A stretch of DNA of 64,000 nucleotides from Pyricularia pennisetigena (taxonomy: Eukaryota > Ascomycota > Sordariomycetes > Magnaporthales > Pyriculariaceae), in assembly GCF_004337985.1 (NCBI RefSeq), contig NC_043740.1, positions 3,347,030 to 3,411,029 on the forward strand. The letters run 5' to 3'. The notes under the pieces were generated by a model. It ran no database searches. It saw only the letters and a program-made list of their open reading frames with translations, and was not told the origin of the DNA. A program made the translations under genes and the position numbers. Of the stretch, positions 53,991 through 63,566 are shown in pieces (the stretch's first letter is position 1; each line of letters opens with the position of its first letter).

Positions 53991-56900
53991 ATGCCGACCT
54001 CGAATCCACCTCCAGACGATCAGCCCTCGCCTGAAGCTGCGGCTCCAAGCACAGAGTCCGACAAGCAGAGCACTGAAAGTACCGCCGCCAAGGACGATGC
54101 CGCCGCCAAGGACAGTGGCACCCCGAAGGAAAGTGGGAACTCGAAGGACAGTGGCGCCTCAAAGGACAATGGCACGCCGAAGACACCCAAACATCGTCGC
54201 GGCGTCTCGTCGGGCGGTACCCCGCAGACTGCTCCCCCGATCATCGTGACCACCACGCACGGCGGCGGCAATCGGCAGCGATCCGCGACGCTCAAGCCTC
54301 AGCCTACACTGCTGACCGACTTCCTGCTCGGTCGGCAATCGCCCGCCCGCGTGGCCGCCATGCGCCAACAGAGGCTGGACTCGATGGCCGTGCGTGCCGA
54401 GATCAAAAAGGAGATGCGTGAGGCCGCCGTCAACAGGCTGGCACAACCAGGCGGCGTCCGTGACCGCGTGCAAAAGTGGCAAAAGAACAACGCCGCCGCA
54501 ATGCTGGCCGGGAACCCCGAGGACGCAGCGAGCGAGCCGACCGACGTCGCCTTCAACGTTGACGAAGCTAGCGTTACGGAGGAGGACCGGCAGCGCATCA
54601 AGTTCAGACAGCAGCACAAGCACAGGAGGAAAAGCTCAGCCAAGCCCGTCAGGATTGAACCCGAACCCAAAGCTGAAGGCGATCAAGAAGCTGTTGAAGA
54701 CACAGAACCTGCCGCGGAGCCAGCCTCCCCACCAAAGAAAAGAATCGTTAGTGACGAACACTGGATGAAGCGTAGGAGGAGGAGTCCGCCTGGCTCCAGG
54801 GCTATAAAAATGAAGGCAGGAGGCGGCCCGACACCTTTGCCAAAGAACTTTCTCCAAAGACCGGCTCCAAATCCGCCCGTGAACAGTAAGATAGCCGCCT
54901 GGGCCGCCAAAGTTGAGCCTATGGAGATTCCAACCAAGACCAAAAAATACTACTCAAAATTCGGGGACGCAATAGAGGTAGAGGAAGATGATCTCAGCAG
55001 TGCAGTCAGCAGCTCGAGAATTACTGAAGAGGAAGGCAGTCGAGTGCGATCGGCCACGTCCAGGAGATCTGAAGGTTCTAGCGCGAGAACAACTGGAAGA
55101 AGCAGCGCAAGGACTCTCGATGATGATGGTATCCGTGTACGCCCAACCCGTTCACAGTCCAGGAAGCCAAAGGATGACGATGACGGTATCAGAGTAACAT
55201 CCTCCTCGACGCTACCAGACGATGGCATCAGAGTAACATCCTCGTCGACTTTTCAAGACGATGGCATCAGAGTTAGGCCACTGCGGACAAAAGAAAACAG
55301 GGAAGATCGCACCCGTTCAAGGTCTAGAAAGCCATCGGGAGAGCGACCGCGGAGGGTCGCGAGCGCACGGCGGGATCAATCACCTTCGACTATATTGCCA
55401 TCCGAGGTTGATACACTGTCTATCCCGGATACACCTACCAGGAAATCCAGTCGAAAAAGTCCGCCGAGGAATAAGAAGAGCAAACCTCCACCCACGGAGA
55501 TCACAGAGCTCACACAAACAACCCAAAGTACAGACGCCACTGAGGCAACTGGTGTGACGGAGGCTACCGGCACGTCCTACCTCACTGGAACTACGGGTAC
55601 CACAGACATGACGGGAACCACGCATGACGACTATCTCTCAGACGATAAGTCCTCAACTGATTACGACAACTCTGATCTTCCGTCCACCGCACCAGCAAAA
55701 TCCCTGGCCGATATCCCATTCGGATACTCGGCATTTAGCGAGCTTGATCTCCCCATCCGAGGTGATGGGGGAAAGATGCAGAGACCAAAGACACAGAGGT
55801 CGCCAAGTTTCAAAGCCACCGCTGTGTTCAAAAAGGTCTACAGCGAGGGGAGGAAGATAATAACTCATACAGTCGCTCCTCCGGAACCTCCGAAGCCGGC
55901 GATGAACCAGCCTCCCAACATCGAAAACTGGCTGAGCAGCACGGTTGATCCATTTGTCGAATCACCAGAAGTGGAAAAGGAGGATGTGGAGCAGGAATGG
56001 AAAAATGCTGCAAAGAGACGGTCAGATGCAGGCAGAAGGCGGACCAAGGCACCGGAGAGAAGCGACATCTCATCCGAGTCGGCACCGACCGTACAGGAGG
56101 AAAACCAGGAAAACAAAGACCCGAAGCCACCAGTCGCCGAGGATAGGACGCCGCAAAGGGAGGCAAGCCAAACTCCACCATCATCCACAGGGCTGAAGCG
56201 TAGCGGAGCCACAAGAGGCATGTCTTCGCCGTTGAAGACGGTGCCGAAACCGGCACCCAAGAAGCCGTTCCGGGAAGCCCTCAAAGAAGCATTCCGTGGA
56301 GAGTCTGCCGGCCACAAGATCTCACCCAAGAGATACGCCAGCTTTGAGAAAGAAAGGGTACCGGAGCCAGAACCGGAACCGCATGACGAGGACTCAGAGA
56401 GGGGCTATCATGCTACGCGCGAGTCTCGAGACCAGCGCAGGAGGTCCTCGGGTTCTCGTAGGTCACAATCACCGAGTTCTTCTCTTACGTACGACAGCCA
56501 ATCGACGGTGCCTCCGGCGGCGCCCGCAGCCGGTCTGTCTAGAAGGTTAAAACCCCCAACAAATGGGTTTCATGAATTATCTACAATCGTTTCCATGGAG
56601 GATTCTATGGCAGGACAATCCGAAGTCGATTCCGTAGTATCCGAAACAACAGTTACACAGACTTCGGACTTTACGAAATTCACGGGCGCATCCTCAGCAA
56701 CTCGACGAAAATCGACGGTAAAGAAAAGGCTTACGAAGCATTCAGATTTGGTCTCGGTGCTGTCATTACCAGAAGCCGCAGGCGTGCCAACCAGAGCACC
56801 GAGTATAAGAGTGGCCCGGAGCTTGCGCAGAAAGACCAGCAAGCTTGAAAACGCAACTTTGGATGACCTGCTACACGAGTTCATCGAGGATGAGAACTTT

Positions 56901-59894
56901 TACCAACGTGAACTAAGGACGATCGTCGACGGCGTCATTCCTGTGCTGCTCAAGGAAGTCGTCTGCCGCGATACCAGAATCATCCAGGATCTATTTGGTT
57001 CGGCCTTTGGCAGTGAAGGCCACGGTAGACCTGCCCCCGATGCCGCGGAGAAGGCGGTGGTCTCGATGGGAGTGGCTCTGGAGAGAATCAACAACCATCA
57101 CAAGGCGATTCCTTACACTGACCCCAACCTGGTGGCTGTATGGTTGGAGAGGATCGTGCCTATTTACAGCGCCTACTATGATGTATGGCGCCTCGGGTTT
57201 CAGGACTTGATTGTCAACCTTGCACCGGCTGCTGGCAAGACGGAGGAGGAAGACTCGCTCGTGAACGCGCTGCCGCGCAATGCGGAGGGCGACGTTGTTA
57301 ATGACAACGGCGACAGGGTGGATGTGGCCCACCTGCTAAAAAGACCCCTTATTCGCGCCAAGTGGCTTCTCAAGCTGAGCAAGGGACTGCGCCATGTCCT
57401 TGGCAGTGACGTTGTGCCAGACCACCTAGTCGACAAGTTCGCAGACTTGCAAGCCAAGGCGCAGCGTCGGCACCGTGAAGAGCAGGCTAGAAAGACAAAC
57501 GACGATGCCTCCAACACAGACACGAGCCGCGCGCGAGACCTGAGGACACTTCGACCCCTTGACGGCGTCTTCATTGACATGACACGCGAGGTCAATTCCA
57601 AAGACGTCTTCTCCCTCGACCTGGCCCACTCGAATGGCCAACGACTCGAGTGCCAGGTCGAGCTGATCTACCGAGACAAACTCACAGATGCTCACGACAA
57701 GGGGGACCTTTTGATCAGAGAAAGTGGTCCCACTGGTGTCCAATACCTGCTCTTTGCCCCTATTTCCTGGGAAAACGTGTCGGCTCGGCGTGGTGACGGA
57801 CAGGGGAGGCTCGTACTCATGGTCCGCGGCACGTATGGACACGATGACTGGTATGAGCTTCTGAACCTGCAAACCGAGTACGACGATGCGATTCCCGAGT
57901 GGCTTGAACTGCTGGGCACTGTTCCTCGGCCACCTGCCCCACCAGCAGTGTCAGCTGCAGATCTCATCCACGTTCGACACAGCAGATCGCCCAAGTCCGG
58001 CGAGGCGGATGTGCCTGTTGGGGCTCAGAAGTTTAGCCGAACGCTTCCCTCGGTGCATGGGGAGGGTTCGCCGCAGACCCCAAGCCGCTATCATCACGTT
58101 CGTAACCGCAGCGTCCCAACAACCCCCACACTCGCTGGAGACGCCACGCCCAAGTCTCGGTCACCAAGCGTTAGCCACTCGCCAGACTCGGACCGAACAC
58201 CAACCCAGTCCACCTACGCCCCATCGCCCGAGTCCGACCGCGAAAGCCGCAGCAAGTCGGCAAACTCCACCCCAGTCCGGGAGGATGGCGCCCCGCCACC
58301 TCCTGTCCACAGGACGTTCACGTCCAAAAAGCCCATGGCCGTCGAGCTCCCACCGCCCGCTCGTGTCAAGCGCCATGGCTCATCTCCCCTCAAGCACGAA
58401 TATCGACCATCAGACGTGTCATCAGAGTCATCGGAAGAGGAGGACGACTCTGATACGGAATCCTCTTACTCGGACTCCCTCTCCTCGGGTGACGAACTGG
58501 AGGACGACGAGGTTCCTGACACGGAGCCTGGCATCAGTATCAGGAAGCCAGAATTCAGCTTCAACCCCAATGCATCGGTTCTGTCCGATGACAGCATCAC
58601 ACCATCGGCCTCGGCATCTCAAGTGGACCTTCGAGGTCCTGATAGACTAGACGAACCAGTAAAGGCCGTTGCTACAATATCATACTGGTCTAACAAGCGC
58701 GGCCGGTGGAAGGAGGTCCGCTCGGATGCCTGCAATGTCAGCATCACCCCAGGACTGCTCGAGGTGCACCCGATGACTGTCGACCGTCCTATGGGCTCTG
58801 AAATGATGGGAAGAACGGATGCCGGCGCCGATGTACCTCTTATCGCGCTCGATCTGACGCCCCTGGTCATGATCCGAAAGAGCACTGCGATCGACCTTGA
58901 GATCCGCTCGCCGGTGCGATCCTACTCGAAGCTCAGCGGCATCGACGGCATAATCTTCCGCTTCCGTGCCTTGTCCCCTATGCATCTAGAGCACCTGTAC
59001 GCAGCGGTGCACCATTCTCGCATGAACAATGCCAAGTTCCGGGCGCTCGAGGAGGAGGCGCGGTTCAGGTCGTTTGGCCAAGGTCAAGGCCACGGCCAGC
59101 AGGCGACCAGCGCCAGCGGGAGCGGCAAGAGGTCCTGGTTCGGGCGCAAAAACAGCTACCGCGCGTCGACGCGGGCGCCGAGCCAGAGCCAGCAAAGCGG
59201 TAGCGGCTCCTCGGGCATTTCAATATCTGCATCGAGCTTCCTGAAGCGACTGACGGGTGGGTCTGGCCTCGCCTTCAACATTGACAAATCGTCGCTTCAG
59301 CAGCAACAGCGCGACAGCAGGCCCAGCAGCGCGGCCGGCCCGGCGTCGATGTACACGTCATCCTCGTCGGGAAGGGACGGCAACACTCCGCCCAGATCAC
59401 CCAGCGTCAGCATGGCGTCGTCGCCGAACCGCGGCATCCTGGCCTGCGGCGGGACGACAGACCTCCGGATCAGGTGCCACCTCCTCGTATCGGCAAACAA
59501 GTGGGAGGACAACGGCAACTGTCTACTCTCGATATCGCGGCCGCCACCGGGGGTGCGGCAGGAGCTGCGCGTATACCACGGCATGGAGAAACGAATCCTG
59601 GTGACGCAGATCCCAAAGAAGTCGATACTTATGCCCAGGTCGGACGAGGCCTCGGTGCCACCCAAGGTCATACTCGACGTCGTCCTGGGCAGCCGCTGCT
59701 TCAGCATGCTGGGCACGAGGGGAATCATCCTCAACGTGTGGGAGGACCTGCGCGACGACCAGAACCGGATCGGCAGCGCGCCCGCCGAGGGCGCGCTGAG
59801 CGGGCGCGTCAAGAAGTGGTGCTTCCAGTGTGCCAGCGCGGTCGAGGCCAACTGGATCTTTGGGCTCGTCGCGAGGGAGGTGGAAATTCCATAG
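53991..59894 (+). CDS. Large Dbl-homology/PH-like protein, putative Rho-family GEF
   Basis: Intron-free, 1967 residues. Residues 1-940 are disordered and Ser/Arg/Pro-rich, with a DDGIRV tandem repeat (about 375-430) and a Thr/Gly stretch near 505-545. From about 955 the Dbl-homology signature appears: LDDLLHEFIEDENFYQRELR (CR1), LERIVPIYSAYYDVWRLGFQ, and LLKRPLIRAKWLLKLSKGLR near 1115 (the CR3-like helix). A beta-rich segment follows (VFIDMTREVNSKDVFSLDLA). After another disordered linker, a PH-like module starts near 1555 (AVATISYWSNKRGRWKEVRS), and a second at 1820-1965 ends WCFQCASAVEANWIFGLVAR. Such proteins activate Rho/Cdc42 GTPases in polarity and septation; I could not match it confidently to Bud3 or another named GEF. 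Confidence 0.8.
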   Translation: MPTSNPPPDDQPSPEAAAPSTESDKQSTESTAAKDDAAAKDSGTPKESGNSKDSGASKDNGTPKTPKHRRGVSSGGTPQTAPPIIVTTTHGGGNRQRSATLKPQPTLLTDFLLGRQSPARVAAMRQQRLDSMAVRAEIKKEMREAAVNRLAQPGGVRDRVQKWQKNNAAAMLAGNPEDAASEPTDVAFNVDEASVTEEDRQRIKFRQQHKHRRKSSAKPVRIEPEPKAEGDQEAVEDTEPAAEPASPPKKRIVSDEHWMKRRRRSPPGSRAIKMKAGGGPTPLPKNFLQRPAPNPPVNSKIAAWAAKVEPMEIPTKTKKYYSKFGDAIEVEEDDLSSAVSSSRITEEEGSRVRSATSRRSEGSSARTTGRSSARTLDDDGIRVRPTRSQSRKPKDDDDGIRVTSSSTLPDDGIRVTSSSTFQDDGIRVRPLRTKENREDRTRSRSRKPSGERPRRVASARRDQSPSTILPSEVDTLSIPDTPTRKSSRKSPPRNKKSKPPPTEITELTQTTQSTDATEATGVTEATGTSYLTGTTGTTDMTGTTHDDYLSDDKSSTDYDNSDLPSTAPAKSLADIPFGYSAFSELDLPIRGDGGKMQRPKTQRSPSFKATAVFKKVYSEGRKIITHTVAPPEPPKPAMNQPPNIENWLSSTVDPFVESPEVEKEDVEQEWKNAAKRRSDAGRRRTKAPERSDISSESAPTVQEENQENKDPKPPVAEDRTPQREASQTPPSSTGLKRSGATRGMSSPLKTVPKPAPKKPFREALKEAFRGESAGHKISPKRYASFEKERVPEPEPEPHDEDSERGYHATRESRDQRRRSSGSRRSQSPSSSLTYDSQSTVPPAAPAAGLSRRLKPPTNGFHELSTIVSMEDSMAGQSEVDSVVSETTVTQTSDFTKFTGASSATRRKSTVKKRLTKHSDLVSVLSLPEAAGVPTRAPSIRVARSLRRKTSKLENATLDDLLHEFIEDENFYQRELRTIVDGVIPVLLKEVVCRDTRIIQDLFGSAFGSEGHGRPAPDAAEKAVVSMGVALERINNHHKAIPYTDPNLVAVWLERIVPIYSAYYDVWRLGFQDLIVNLAPAAGKTEEEDSLVNALPRNAEGDVVNDNGDRVDVAHLLKRPLIRAKWLLKLSKGLRHVLGSDVVPDHLVDKFADLQAKAQRRHREEQARKTNDDASNTDTSRARDLRTLRPLDGVFIDMTREVNSKDVFSLDLAHSNGQRLECQVELIYRDKLTDAHDKGDLLIRESGPTGVQYLLFAPISWENVSARRGDGQGRLVLMVRGTYGHDDWYELLNLQTEYDDAIPEWLELLGTVPRPPAPPAVSAADLIHVRHSRSPKSGEADVPVGAQKFSRTLPSVHGEGSPQTPSRYHHVRNRSVPTTPTLAGDATPKSRSPSVSHSPDSDRTPTQSTYAPSPESDRESRSKSANSTPVREDGAPPPPVHRTFTSKKPMAVELPPPARVKRHGSSPLKHEYRPSDVSSESSEEEDDSDTESSYSDSLSSGDELEDDEVPDTEPGISIRKPEFSFNPNASVLSDDSITPSASASQVDLRGPDRLDEPVKAVATISYWSNKRGRWKEVRSDACNVSITPGLLEVHPMTVDRPMGSEMMGRTDAGADVPLIALDLTPLVMIRKSTAIDLEIRSPVRSYSKLSGIDGIIFRFRALSPMHLEHLYAAVHHSRMNNAKFRALEEEARFRSFGQGQGHGQQATSASGSGKRSWFGRKNSYRASTRAPSQSQQSGSGSSGISISASSFLKRLTGGSGLAFNIDKSSLQQQQRDSRPSSAAGPASMYTSSSSGRDGNTPPRSPSVSMASSPNRGILACGGTTDLRIRCHLLVSANKWEDNGNCLLSISRPPPGVRQELRVYHGMEKRILVTQIPKKSILMPRSDEASVPPKVILDVVLGSRCFSMLGTRGIILNVWEDLRDDQNRIGSAPAEGALSGRVKKWCFQCASAVEANWIFGLVAREVEIP
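55115..55275 (+). repeat. DDGIRV tandem repeat in the GEF-like protein
   Basis: Four DDGIRV units within about 55 residues. The middle two repeat a longer unit, DGIRVTSSSTxxDDGIRV, giving near-identical DNA at about 55180-55265. Confidence 0.85.
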
Positions 59895-61150
59895 AAGATG
59901 GGAATTTTTCGTTTGCGCGCATTTTGCTTTGGTCAAACATTGTTTGTGACCTTATTTTTTTTTTCCAACCCTTTTCAATTGTTTTTTTTTTTTTTTTTCT
60001 TTATTTTCTATTTTTTGTGCTCGATACCCATTACTTGTTTCATGTTGCTGTTCCTTTTGAACGCATATTCATATTGTCGTTTTACTATATACTGTCACTT
60101 GTTTTGTATTCTGGTAAAGCATGGTATTCTGGCTTGGACACTGAGGTGGACGAAAGGAGGGGATGCTGATCGAAGCCGAAAGTCTTGTTTCTTCTTTACA
60201 CTTTTTTCTTCTCTCTCTCTCTTGTTGTTTTTATTACTAGAGCATTCTTCCTGCATTGTTTAGACTGGCATCGATGGGGTTTCGAATTCGGGCGACGGCG
60301 TACTGGCGGCGACAGCCTGGACTTATCATTATTATTTTACTGTAAATACAACTTTGATGACTCTTTATGCGGCAGAACTGTTTGCTCTCGATTCGTGTTT
60401 TAACTAATTATGTATGAATATGGCTATGGAGAAGAAGTTTACTCAAAAGAATATGCTCAAAGTTGTCCGGGAATTGAGATCCTTTGGTGGGTTTCTTCTG
60501 TTTCACACAAATCTGGTGAAACTCAAAACTGCTAGTGAACCAACGAAGCAATACGTATGAATGGGTAACAAAATAGTGCAAAGATGCATCAAATATCTCA
60601 TCCACCACATGTGGGTATAATTGTCTTTGAGACTATACCATCCCGGGAGTTGCGTACAGAGCCATATCGTTGCGGGAAATACAAAAGATGGACGCTGCAA
60701 AATGTTCGACACTATCTGTATAGATGAATACTTGTTCAATTTCTCAACGTCTCTTTTTTTTTTTTTTTTCCCAACACTTCTTCTACCGAAAAGATATAGA
60801 TAGGCACATGGCGTGCAGAGATACTAACAGCTTACACTACAGGCAATCCACAATGTGACAATTTAACCCCCTGAATTTATTTATGATGCAAGCCTGGATG
60901 CCTGAAGGTTGAAGTCAATTTGTACGTTGCTTTTCAGCCCACTATCACATGATTCTACGTCTTGACCAGGCTCCCACGTCAGATGATGCCGAGCTCAGAA
61001 TGCAGCCCATCCCATCGTCAATAAGGTGCTGGCTGGGGTGGGGCCCATACTCGATTCCATTATGGGCAATCCGAGACGAAAGAAATTGACTCCTCGGCAT
61101 AAAGAAAACAAATCATTGGCACAATTGAAGGATTAAAAAAAGAAAAAAAA
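59895..61150. promoter_or_regulatory. Intergenic region upstream of the histone-mimic gene; no gene
   Basis: Very T-rich 3' flank (59945-60000 and 60190-60240) followed by AT-rich DNA with T16 at 60754-60769. The leader just before ATG 61151 is A-rich (ATTAAAAAAAGAAAAAAAAATG). No domain-bearing frame. Confidence 0.45.
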
Positions 61151-62923
61151 ATGGCGGCCGCTCCCATCACGCGTGAGCTGCTAGGCAATACCTTCACCTT
61201 TACCACCGACTGCTTCTCGGTGACGTCGTCCGGCGGCAACGTGCACCGCCGCTACAGTCCCTCGGAGCTGCGCGACCACTTTGACGCTGGCGAGGACCGG
61301 CCCGCGCACTGGTACGAGGCGCAGCTGCGCCACTACCAGCTCCCGCCCTCAAAGGTCAAGGGCACCGCCAAGCTGAGGCTGCTCGAGGCCGTCCGCCGCG
61401 GCGACCTGGCCGTGCCCGGCGAGCTTGCAAAGCTCGAGAGGGACATGCGCAGGGAGTGGACCAGGGCCAGCAAGGCGGGTGCGGGTGCGGGTGCGGCAAA
61501 GTCGGCTTCGTCGGCCGCAGGGCAGAAGAAAAGAAAAGCGGCGGCGGCGGCGGCGGATGATGATGATGATGATAATGGTGACGACAATGGAACTCCCAGC
61601 TTCCATGTCACGGTTACTGGTGCTGATGGTAGGGCTGTTAGCGTCACTGTCACCAGTGCGGCGGCCTCGTCGTCGTCAACTCCTGCAAAGAAACCAGCAG
61701 CACCCAAGAAGGGCGAGACGGAGCCTAAAATAGCCGCGGCTAGGGCCCCAACGAAGATCAAGACGGAGCCTAAAGCTACTCCGCCTCCAGCTGCAAAGAA
61801 GGTCAAGGCCGAGCCCAAAGCGGCCACGTCTTCAGCTGCTGCTCCGGCCGCAAAGAAAATCAAGCAAGAGCCCAAGGAAGACACCACGCCAGTCACAAAG
61901 AAGAAACCCACCCCCAAGAAACCAGCAGCTGTGCCTTCTCCTCATCCCGCCGAGGACGTCGGGTTTCCGCCGCGACCAGAAGCTAGCGATAGCCCACGCG
62001 TCAAGCCCCGGCCGGATCCGAGCAGCCGCAAACAACTGGCCGGAAGGACGAAGCAGACGGCTCGCAAAACCGTTTCCAGTTCCAGCGCTTTGCCGGCCCG
62101 AGAAGCCGGTTCTGCATGCGCAGAGTCGTCCGCTTCGGCATCCAGAGCACCCCATGTGGTCCCGAAGCCGCCAGCGAGCAGCCGCATGCGGCTGGGCCCT
62201 AGGACAAAACAGACCGCCCGGAAGAGTGCTACATCTTGTACATGGCCATCGAGCGACTGCGACTCGGAGGACGAAAATGACAATCGAGAGTCCTACGATA
62301 GTCCTGACCAAAATCTAGACGACTGCAACGAAGACGGCGAGAATGTAGGCTACGACAAATACGACGACGATGACGACCCGCCGCCCCCATACCCCGGCTC
62401 CCCCAGACCGGAGCCCGAGCCTATGGACTGGACACCGACGCCAGCGAGCAGCAACCACGCCGCCGCGCCCCTGGGCCTCCTCAACGGCCGGTACGAGATT
62501 TTAAGCTCGGACACGCCGCCGGGCTACAGGCCTGATCACCCGGCGAGGCAGACCATGACGCTGACGCTGGACGGCGACGCGCTCTGGATGTGGTTCAACC
62601 TCGGCTTCCTCGAGGGCGTGGGCCGCACCGACAGGCGGCCGTACGAGACGTCCCGCCACCGCACGTTTGGCTGGTTCGGCCACAGCGTGCATTACCGCCA
62701 GGCGTTTGCGGGCGGTGGCGGCGGCGGCAGGGACGACGGGGCCATGGACGCGCGGCTCGACTTTGTCGGCGGCGGCGTCGTGCGCGGCGAGGTCGAATGG
62801 GTCAACCGCCAGACCACTTGCTTCGAGGCCCGGCGGCTGGACGGCCAAGGCACCAGGAGCGACATATCGTCCAGAGAGATGCGGGATATTTTTGAGCGGT
62901 TGAGGGCCGGTGTTGCTTTGTAG
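61151..62923 (+). CDS. Putative nuclear protein with two histone H3-tail mimic motifs
   Basis: Intron-free, 590 residues. Residues 1-110 form a compact region; WYEAQLRHYQLPPSKVKGTA followed by KLRLLEAVRRGDL resembles a SAP-type helix pair. Next come a basic KKRKAAAAAADDDDDD nuclear-signal-like stretch and a short strand pair (SFHVTVTGADGRAVSVTVTS). A Lys/Pro/Glu region holds three SUMO consensus sites: IKTE (203-206), VKAE (218-221) and IKQE (237-240). RTKQTARK occurs at 299-306 (preceded by RKQLA) and again at 351-358 followed by Ser; this equals H3 residues 2-9. After an acidic linker (about 385-435) a C-terminal globular domain runs from GLLNGRYEILSSDTP to the end, with LDGDALWMWFNLGFLEG as a core. 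No catalytic motif seen. A chromatin-reader decoy or modifier substrate is inferred. Confidence 0.85.
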   Translation: MAAAPITRELLGNTFTFTTDCFSVTSSGGNVHRRYSPSELRDHFDAGEDRPAHWYEAQLRHYQLPPSKVKGTAKLRLLEAVRRGDLAVPGELAKLERDMRREWTRASKAGAGAGAAKSASSAAGQKKRKAAAAAADDDDDDNGDDNGTPSFHVTVTGADGRAVSVTVTSAAASSSSTPAKKPAAPKKGETEPKIAAARAPTKIKTEPKATPPPAAKKVKAEPKAATSSAAAPAAKKIKQEPKEDTTPVTKKKPTPKKPAAVPSPHPAEDVGFPPRPEASDSPRVKPRPDPSSRKQLAGRTKQTARKTVSSSSALPAREAGSACAESSASASRAPHVVPKPPASSRMRLGPRTKQTARKSATSCTWPSSDCDSEDENDNRESYDSPDQNLDDCNEDGENVGYDKYDDDDDPPPPYPGSPRPEPEPMDWTPTPASSNHAAAPLGLLNGRYEILSSDTPPGYRPDHPARQTMTLTLDGDALWMWFNLGFLEGVGRTDRRPYETSRHRTFGWFGHSVHYRQAFAGGGGGGRDDGAMDARLDFVGGGVVRGEVEWVNRQTTCFEARRLDGQGTRSDISSREMRDIFERLRAGVAL

Positions 62924-62980
62924 GGCGAAGAGCCGCAAAGAGAAATGTCATGTTTGGGATCTTTTACTTTTTACTCTGTA

Positions 62981-63015
<35 letters not shown>

Positions 63016-63045
63016 ATAAATACAACCCAACCGCCTACCTCCCCA
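62924..63045. terminator. Tail-to-tail spacer with A32 tract
   Basis: Only 122 bp separate the stop of the histone-mimic gene (+) from the stop of the carbonic anhydrase (-). A pure A32 run fills 62982-63013. Both 3' UTRs must overlap or end here. Confidence 0.6.
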
Positions 63046-63533
63046 TCACTCGACCCTCCTCACCCTGCCCGTCTCGACCTCATAAACCCACCCGCTGACG
63101 GCGACATGATCCGGCACGGCCCTGGACGCCTTGAGGAAGGCGACGTCGTCCCTGACGGCCTGCTCGAGGTCGGAAAACTCGAGAAAGTCCAGGCCGGCCA
63201 GCTCGGCGGCGGCCTCGGCGCCGTAGCGGTCCCGGACCAGCGCGTGCGCCTGCTCGCCCGTGAAGGTCAGCATGCCACAGCCCGTGTGCTTGACCAGCAG
63301 CACCTCGCGTGTGCCCAGCAGCAGCTGCGAGATGACGACGGACCGCAGCCCGTCGCGCGCGCTGGCGCCGGCGTTGCGGATCACGTGCGCGTCGCCCAGC
63401 GAGATTCCAAAGGCCGCGGCTGGGTCGATGCGGGCGTCCATGCAGGTTACTTTTTTTCGCATTTGGAGTTAGCCCGGAGGAGGGTGTGTTTCCTGTGCAC
63501 TTAGACGGATGCCATGTGTTTGGGAGGGGAAAT

Positions 63534-63566
<33 letters not shown>

